From NCBI GenBank assembly GCA_014799675.1, contig JAAVHM010000158.1, positions 1-10,804 on the forward strand: a DNA stretch of 10,804 nucleotides. Direction: 5' to 3'. Positions 7,235 to 10,804 of the stretch are shown piece after piece. This DNA is from Ruminococcus sp. (GTDB taxonomy: Bacteria; Bacillota; Clostridia; Oscillospirales; Ruminococcaceae). The first letter of the stretch is position 1. Each line of letters begins with the position of its first letter. The notes beneath the pieces are model-generated. The model was not told the origin of the DNA. It worked only from the letters and a program-made list of their open reading frames with translations, and did not search any database. The position numbers were made by a program, and so were the translations under genes.

Positions 7235-7310
7235 ATTGAACAGACAGTATGATTGTTGAACTGCAAGTACAATAATGATTGAACTTGCAGTCTGATTATT
7301 AAACTTGCTA
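7235..7310. repeat. Four imperfect ~20-bp repeats with an internal hairpin, dapA-dapB gap
   Basis: Units beginning ATTGAAC, GTTGAAC, ATTGAAC and ATTAAAC start at 7235, 7255, 7278 and 7298, a spacing of 20, 23 and 20 bp. Units one and three agree at 16 of 20 positions. The last unit runs into the dapA stop codon. Within it, ACTGCAAGT (7260-7268) and ACTTGCAGT (7283-7291) are exact reverse complements, a 9-bp stem with a 14-nt loop. No T-run follows, so it is not an obvious terminator; it could be an mRNA-processing or stabilising structure. Confidence 0.65.
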
Positions 7311-8198
7311 TCTAATAAGTCCGAGTTTTTCCATTGAAGCCGTGAGCGTGTCAATTTTGCTCTGCTCCATTTTAAGAAGCGGCAAACGGCATTCTCCCGC
7401 CTTGAAGCCCATGATGTTCATAGCCTCCTTGACAGGAATCGGGTTTACATCAATGAAAAGATTGTTGCAAAGTTCAAGATATTTTATCTGAAGCTTTGCA
7501 GCCTCGGCAAAATTGTTGTCAAGACAAAGCTGTGCAATATCGTGGGTTTCTTTCGGACAAATATTTGAAAGCACGCTGATAACGCCCTTTCCGCCAAGGG
7601 ACATTATGGGGACGATCTGGTCGTCGTTTCCGCTGTAAACGTCAAGCCTGTCGCCGCACTTTTCGATAATTTTAGCAATTGCCGAAATATTTCCGCTTGC
7701 CTCCTTTACAGCGACAATATTCTTGTGATTTGCAAGTACGTCGTATGTATCAAGCGTAATGTTCACGCCCGTTCTGGAGGGAACATTGTACAAAATTATA
7801 GGTATATTAACGCTGTCCGCAATAGCGTTAAAATGTGCAATAAGCCCGCGCTGTGAGGTCTTGTTGTAGTATGGTGTAACAACAAGAAGCGCGTCCGCCC
7901 CAAGCTTTTCAGCCTCGACGGAAAGGTCAACCGCATATTTTGTGTCGTTGCTGCCCGTGCCTGCAATTACGGGAACTCTTTTATTTACACGTTCAACACA
8001 GTAACGAATACATTCAACGTGTTCCTCGTCCGTCATGGTTGCGGACTCGCCCGTAGTTCCGCAGACAATGATAGAGTCCGTGCCGTTGTCGATCTGAAAG
8101 TCGATAATCCTGCCGAATTCTTCATAGTTTATAGAACCGTCAGCGTTCATAGGCGTGATTATTGCAACGCCCGCGCCTGTAAAAACAGTATTTTTCAT
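7308..8198 (-). CDS. dapA: 4-hydroxy-tetrahydrodipicolinate synthase (DapA)
   Basis: DapA condenses pyruvate with aspartate semialdehyde, the committed step to DAP and lysine. The 296-residue protein is a complete (beta/alpha)8 aldolase of the usual length. CGTTGES is at 46-52 with Thr48/Thr49, Tyr111 in TPYYNK, Tyr137 in LYNVPSRTG with Arg142 as the likely substrate-carboxylate ligand, and Lys165 in VKEASGN as the Schiff-base lysine; these correspond to Thr44/45, Tyr107, Tyr133, Arg138 and Lys161 of E. coli. YSGNDD (188-193) and LGGKGVISV (200-208) are also typical. The start has GAAAGGA upstream. It lies 37 bp behind the cysteine-rich gene and 92 bp ahead of dapB. Control is probably by the lysine riboswitch at the head of the cluster. 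Confidence 0.97.
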   Translation of the reverse strand: MKNTVFTGAGVAIITPMNADGSINYEEFGRIIDFQIDNGTDSIIVCGTTGESATMTDEEHVECIRYCVERVNKRVPVIAGTGSNDTKYAVDLSVEAEKLGADALLVVTPYYNKTSQRGLIAHFNAIADSVNIPIILYNVPSRTGVNITLDTYDVLANHKNIVAVKEASGNISAIAKIIEKCGDRLDVYSGNDDQIVPIMSLGGKGVISVLSNICPKETHDIAQLCLDNNFAEAAKLQIKYLELCNNLFIDVNPIPVKEAMNIMGFKAGECRLPLLKMEQSKIDTLTASMEKLGLIR

Positions 8199-8235
8199 AA
8201 AAACGATCCTTTCATATTAATTTAATTAAGGGGTA

Positions 8236-8565
8236 TTATCTCCTGCAAGTTCTTTTTCTAAGTTTGCCACGTTCCTTGTGGGCATAATTTTTCCGTCGCC
8301 ACATTTTTTCATTGAATAATGGACGAGGTGTAAGAAACAGCGCTTCCAAAGGACTTTCCGGACGGTGTGAACAGTACCTGCAATTCGAGTCGGAACATTT
8401 TTCGCTGAGCCAAATATTGCACCCGAGACAGCAGTCGGCGTCAAAGCGGTAAAAATAAAAGCCGTCTTTTCCGCATTCGGGGCATACCATACCGCCGAAT
8501 ATGCCTGTATCTTCCATTTTCCGCCGTCTTAAATAATCTCTTTTATGGCGTTTGCTTTTATTCAT
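8236..8565 (-). CDS. Small cysteine-rich, probably zinc-binding protein
   Basis: A 109-residue protein that I do not recognise. It starts with a very basic stretch (residues 3-16, rich in Lys and Arg), then carries C28-P-E-C31-G, C45-C46-L-G-C49, C57, C62 and C65, a spacing that suggests one or two zinc sites. The segment CRYCSHRP (62-69) closes the cluster. The C-terminal third is again rich in Arg and Lys, so nucleic-acid contact is possible. The start at 8565 has AGGTG nine bases upstream; Met17 is a possible alternative start without a clear site. It sits between the acetyltransferase and dapA with gaps of 45 and 37 bp and so is probably cotranscribed with the lysine genes. No known lysine-pathway role fits it. 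Confidence 0.7.
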   Translation of the reverse strand: MNKSKRHKRDYLRRRKMEDTGIFGGMVCPECGKDGFYFYRFDADCCLGCNIWLSEKCSDSNCRYCSHRPESPLEALFLTPRPLFNEKMWRRKNYAHKERGKLRKRTCRR

Positions 8566-8610
8566 TATACATCACCTGTTTATTGATTGCGCTTTGCTGC
8601 GGGGGCTTTT

Positions 8611-9075
8611 CTATTTGTCGTTCAAATCCACCGTGTAGGTCAGCCACTCGTCAACCGAGAGCTTTCCGCCGATCTTGTCGTAAAATTTTTGCGCCGAGGT
8701 GTTCCAGTCAAGGCATTTCCATTCAAGCCGCGCGCAGCCGTTTTCCTCCGCAAGCCGCCTTGCCTCCGCAAAAAGAGCCGTGCCGATACCGCCGCCGCGC
8801 TTGTTGTCGTCAATAAAAACGTCCTCAATGTAGAAAACCCGCCTGCCCGAAAATGTTGCGATTTTGTAGGTGTACCATGTCATCATTCCAACAGGCGCAC
8901 CGTCCTGCTCGGCAATAATAACGTGCAAGCCGTTTTCCTCATTCATAAGCTTTATGAGTTCGGTCGGAGTAATATTACATATGCCGCCCAATTTTTCATA
9001 TTCCGCAAGCTTTTTCAGATAGCTTATTATAAGCTCCGCGTCAACGTCCGTACCGTTTCTTAAAGTAATGTCCAT
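8611..9075 (-). CDS. GNAT-family N-acetyltransferase, diamine/spermidine acetyltransferase-like
   Basis: A 154-residue GNAT enzyme, which moves an acetyl group from acetyl-CoA to an amine. The acetyl-CoA loop is RGGGIG (93-98) after the strand YIEDVFIDD (82-90). The sequence EWKCLDWNTSAQKFY (118-132) supplies the C-terminal part of the fold, with Tyr132 at the place of the usual general acid. The overall pattern FYIEDVFI, RGxGIG, WN-x-SAQKFY resembles spermidine/spermine (diamine) acetyltransferases. The start has AAAGGAG five bases upstream. It lies 81 bp behind asd and within the presumed lysine operon. A substrate such as a diamine or a lysine derivative would fit the location, but this is inference. 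It is not DapD, which has a left-handed helix fold. Confidence 0.87.
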   Translation of the reverse strand: MDITLRNGTDVDAELIISYLKKLAEYEKLGGICNITPTELIKLMNEENGLHVIIAEQDGAPVGMMTWYTYKIATFSGRRVFYIEDVFIDDNKRGGGIGTALFAEARRLAEENGCARLEWKCLDWNTSAQKFYDKIGGKLSVDEWLTYTVDLNDK

Positions 9076-9127
9076 AAAAACTCCTTTTCTTGCAGGTGGA
9101 ACGTATTTCTAAAATTTGCCTTAAATC

Positions 9128-9169
9128 AATAACTGTCAACTGTCAACTTTACACTATCAATTGTCAAAG
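9128..9169. repeat. Heptanucleotide repeat tract at the 3' end of asd
   Basis: On the plus strand the units AATAACT, GTCAACT, GTCAACT, TTACACT, ATCAATT, GTCAAAG follow one another with an exact 7-bp period (reverse complement of the core: AGTTGAC). The last two units cover the asd stop codon (9157-9159) and its final codons, so the repeat forms the C-terminal end of the reading frame. The remaining asd-GNAT gap has no clear terminator. Confidence 0.7.
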
Positions 9170-10242
9170 TAACCCTTTGCCGCAAGCAGTTCAGCCATAA
9201 GAACAGCGCCGCCTGCCGCACCGCGGAGAGTGTTGTGCGAAAGACATACAAACTTGTAATCGTACTGTGTATCCTCACGGAGACGACCGATAGAAACCGC
9301 CATGCCGTTTTCAAGCATTCTGTCAAGCTTAGCCTGAGGACGGTTATCCTCCTCAAAATAATTCAGGAACTGCTTAGGAGCAGAGGGAAGTTCAAGCTCC
9401 TGCGGTACGCCGCTGAAATTCTTCCATGCTTCAAGCATCTGCTCCTTAGTGGGCTTCTTTTTAAAGGAAGCAAACACCGCAGCCGTGTGACCGTCCGAAA
9501 CAGGAACACGGAGGCACTGTGCTGTGATAGAGGGAGAAGCTGCATTAACGATTTTGTCGCCCTCAATGTGACCCCAGATCTTCAAAGGCTCCTGCTCGGA
9601 TTTTTCCTCCTCGCCGCCGATAAAGGGGATAACGTTGTCAACAATTTCGGGCATTGTGTCAAAGGTCTTTCCTGCTCCGCTGATAGCCTGATATGTGCAG
9701 ACGAGAGCCTTTTCAACGCCGAATTCCGCCATAAGAGGGTGCAGGGCGGGAACATAGCTCTGGAGAGAACAGTTTGACTTTACCGCAATAAATCCCCGCT
9801 TTGTGCCGAGACGCTTTCTCTGCGCTTCGATAATTTCAATATGTTCTGGGTTTATCTCGGGGACAACCATTGGAACGTCGGGAGTACCTCTGTGCGCCGA
9901 GTTGTTGGAAACAACAGGACACTCCGCCTTTGCGTAACGTTCCTCAAGAGCCTTTATTTCGTCCTTTTTCATATCAACAGCGCAGAAAACAAAATCCACC
10001 ATTGAAGCGATCTTGTCAATATCCGCCGTTGCGTCCATAACTATCATATCCTTGATGTTTGCGGGGATAGGGGAAGTCATAGCCCACTTTTTTCCTACAG
10101 CCTCTTCGTAACGCTTTCCTGCGCTTCTGGGGGAAGCCGCAACAGCCACTACATTGAACCAAGGGTGATTTTCCAAAAGCAGGGAGAAACGCTGTCCCAC
10201 CATGCCCGTTGCGCCGATAATGCCAACATTAAACTTTTTCAT
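9157..10242 (-). CDS. asd: Aspartate-semialdehyde dehydrogenase, archaeal/fungal-type
   Basis: Asd reduces aspartyl phosphate with NADPH to aspartate semialdehyde, the branch point of the lysine/DAP, methionine and threonine pathways. The 361-residue protein has the Rossmann loop GATGMVGQRF (10-19), SNNSAHR (112-118), the active-site Cys158 in KSNCSLQ, AISGAGKTF (186-194), and RVPVSDGHTA (245-254) with Arg245 and the catalytic His252. The motifs SNCSLQ and VSDGHT and the length are those of the branch described from archaea and fungi, not the shorter E. coli or B. subtilis branches. The start at 10242 has AAAGGAGC upstream, after a 7-A stretch. It is the first gene of the lysine cluster, directly behind the riboswitch terminator. 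Its last codons are made by a heptad repeat. The branch assignment is by remembered motifs. Confidence 0.95.
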   Translation of the reverse strand: MKKFNVGIIGATGMVGQRFSLLLENHPWFNVVAVAASPRSAGKRYEEAVGKKWAMTSPIPANIKDMIVMDATADIDKIASMVDFVFCAVDMKKDEIKALEERYAKAECPVVSNNSAHRGTPDVPMVVPEINPEHIEIIEAQRKRLGTKRGFIAVKSNCSLQSYVPALHPLMAEFGVEKALVCTYQAISGAGKTFDTMPEIVDNVIPFIGGEEEKSEQEPLKIWGHIEGDKIVNAASPSITAQCLRVPVSDGHTAAVFASFKKKPTKEQMLEAWKNFSGVPQELELPSAPKQFLNYFEEDNRPQAKLDRMLENGMAVSIGRLREDTQYDYKFVCLSHNTLRGAAGGAVLMAELLAAKGYFDN

Positions 10243-10280
10243 AAAAAAATTGCTCCTTTGAATAAATTTTACATAAAAAT

Positions 10281-10307
10281 AAAAAAATCGGTTGAAAACC
10301 GACCGAT
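10281..10307 (-). terminator. Riboswitch-linked intrinsic terminator ahead of asd
   Basis: In the minus-strand RNA, UCGGUU (10297-10302) pairs with AACCGA (10288-10293) over a three-base loop, followed directly by seven U (10281-10287). A second register, AUCGGU (10302-10307) with ACCGAU (10287-10292), is also possible. It lies between the aptamer and the asd ribosome binding site, as expected for lysine-controlled early termination. Confidence 0.85.
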
Positions 10308-10359
10308 CATGCTGTATAATAGAAATACTGACATTTTATGCCGAAAGGCAAAGTCATGT

Positions 10360-10522
10360 CGATAGCACTCCATCACACGTGATGACAATTACATACCTGT
10401 TCGATATGCAATCAGGAAACTGTGCGCCAAACGGTTCCCTTCGGCAGTATCGCCTTTCCCGAGCCATACGGACGACCTCGGCGGTCTTTGGAACGGTACT
10501 CATCTTTACTGCGCCTCTATCG
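10360..10522 (-). ncRNA. Lysine riboswitch (L box) aptamer
   Basis: Read on the minus strand, the leader of asd has P1 made by CGATAG (10517-10522) and CTATCG (10360-10365). The conserved lysine-riboswitch core follows: GATAGAGGCGC, AGTA, GGGAAAGG, GCCGAAGGG, and TGTCATCAC-GTGATGGAG, in which CATCAC/GTGATG (10371-10376 and 10379-10384 in plus coordinates) is the P5 stem, then GTGCTATC. Length, order and core agree with the L-box family (Rfam lysine riboswitch). Bound lysine should favour the terminator at 10281-10307 and turn off asd and the genes behind it. An extra hairpin (UGCC-UUUC-GGCA, 10339-10350, inside GACAU/AUGUC) lies between aptamer and terminator. Confidence 0.93.
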
Positions 10523-10535
10523 GTTAATTATATTT

Positions 10536-10564
10536 ATTATATACAAAACCTCTCGTTTTGTCAA
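10536..10564 (-). promoter_or_regulatory. SigA-type promoter of the lysine cluster
   Basis: TTGACA (10559-10564) and TATAAT (10536-10541) on the minus strand are perfect consensus boxes with a 17-bp spacer. The start point should be close to 10529, just ahead of the riboswitch. The spacer carries an inverted repeat, described separately. Confidence 0.9.
10543..10561. promoter_or_regulatory. Operator-like inverted repeat inside the asd promoter
   Basis: ACAAAAC (10543-10549) and GTTTTGT (10555-10561) are exact reverse complements around CTCTC. The 19-bp palindrome fills the spacer and overlaps half of the -35 box, where a bound repressor would block RNA polymerase. No binding protein is known; chance in AT-rich DNA is possible. 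Confidence 0.45.
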
Positions 10565-10607
10565 TAGTTTTTAGAATTTTTTATTGTAAGGGAGAATTTA
10601 TATCATT

Positions 10608-10804
10608 ATGAAAAGATTTGCAAACACATTTTTCAGCGTAACGCTTGCCGCGCTTTCGGCGTTTTCCTTGTCGGGCTGTAAAAATAATAACGATATATCA
10701 AGCGGAAATTTAGAAACGGAAAGTATTGTGTCAACTTCCGCAGTAAGTTTAAGCGAGACGGAAACCACGCCGCAGACCACCAAGACAGAATTTACCGAAA
10801 CAAC
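10608..10804 (+). CDS. Secreted lipoprotein, N-terminal part only
   Basis: An ATG at 10608, 12 bp after GGGAG (10590-10594), opens a frame that stays open to the right edge (65 codons). The product starts with MKRF, a hydrophobic segment (about residues 8-20) and the lipobox LSGC with Cys24, so it is a lipoprotein exported by Sec and anchored to the outer face of the membrane. After the cysteine comes a polar linker with KNNND and then a Ser/Thr/Glu-rich tract, typical of a flexible spacer before an extracytoplasmic domain that is out of view. It is divergent from asd; the two share an intergenic region of 365 bp. No confident promoter was found. The function cannot be told from this part. 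Confidence 0.85.
   Translation, partial: MKRFANTFFSVTLAALSAFSLSGCKNNNDISSGNLETESIVSTSAVSLSETETTPQTTKTEFTET

Noticed and set aside
6454..7239. Long open frame on the plus strand opposite dapB
   Set aside because: It lies antisense to a certain gene, has no ribosome binding site, and its product has no recognisable domain; it is a shadow of dapB codon use. The same applies to the plus-strand frames at 326-889 and 9235-9777.
7216..7272. Upstream start of dapB giving 19 extra residues
   Set aside because: The extra part is encoded by the intergenic repeat, has no ribosome binding site, and precedes the normal first Rossmann strand; the ATG at 7215 has AGAAAGGA.
10558..10586. Plus-strand promoter for the lipoprotein (TTGTCA or TAGAAT)
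   Set aside because: TTGTCA lacks a good -10 box at the right distance and TAGAAT (10572-10577) lacks a -35 box; neither pair is convincing.

Overview
The window looks like chromosomal DNA of a low-to-moderate GC Firmicute, most likely a Ruminococcus-type Clostridia. The evidence is strong AGGAGG-like ribosome binding sites, consensus TTGACA/TATAAT promoters, a lysine riboswitch with a terminator, and a lipoprotein signal sequence. The assignment to Ruminococcus-like bacteria is an inference from gene style, not a proven identity. No phage, IS, CRISPR, tRNA or rRNA was found.

Layout. (1) Positions 1-3175, minus strand: a tight operon of a dynamin-like membrane GTPase (1127-3175), an M48-like metallopeptidase whose HExxH motif reads CECGH (122-1108), and the start of an unrecognised protein running off the left edge (1-120). 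Its promoter is at 3245-3274. (2) Positions 3176-3568: an intergenic stretch with two back-to-back promoters and a heptanucleotide-repeat element. (3) Positions 3569-4339, plus strand: a stand-alone hisA of the eukaryotic (yeast HIS6-like) type, ended by a hairpin at 4375-4414 that can also serve the converging gene. (4) Positions 4413-6288, minus strand: an AraC-family regulator followed by a zinc-ribbon protein with two RanBP2-type zinc fingers. (5) Positions 6457-10242, minus strand: a lysine/DAP biosynthesis cluster, in transcription order asd, a GNAT acetyltransferase, a small cysteine-rich protein, dapA, dapB. (6) Positions 10243-10607: promoter, lysine riboswitch and terminator controlling the lysine cluster. 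(7) From 10608, plus strand: the start of a secreted lipoprotein, cut by the right edge.

Asd makes aspartate semialdehyde, DapA condenses it with pyruvate, and DapB reduces the product to tetrahydrodipicolinate, the precursor of meso-DAP and lysine. The riboswitch gives end-product control. The GNAT and the cysteine-rich protein sit inside this unit and probably share its regulation, but their roles are unknown.

The least ordinary items are the dynamin GTPase plus altered M48-like pair, the eukaryotic-type HisA and archaeal/fungal-type Asd in one bacterial neighbourhood, the RanBP2-type fingers, and several intergenic arrays built on an exact 7-bp period.
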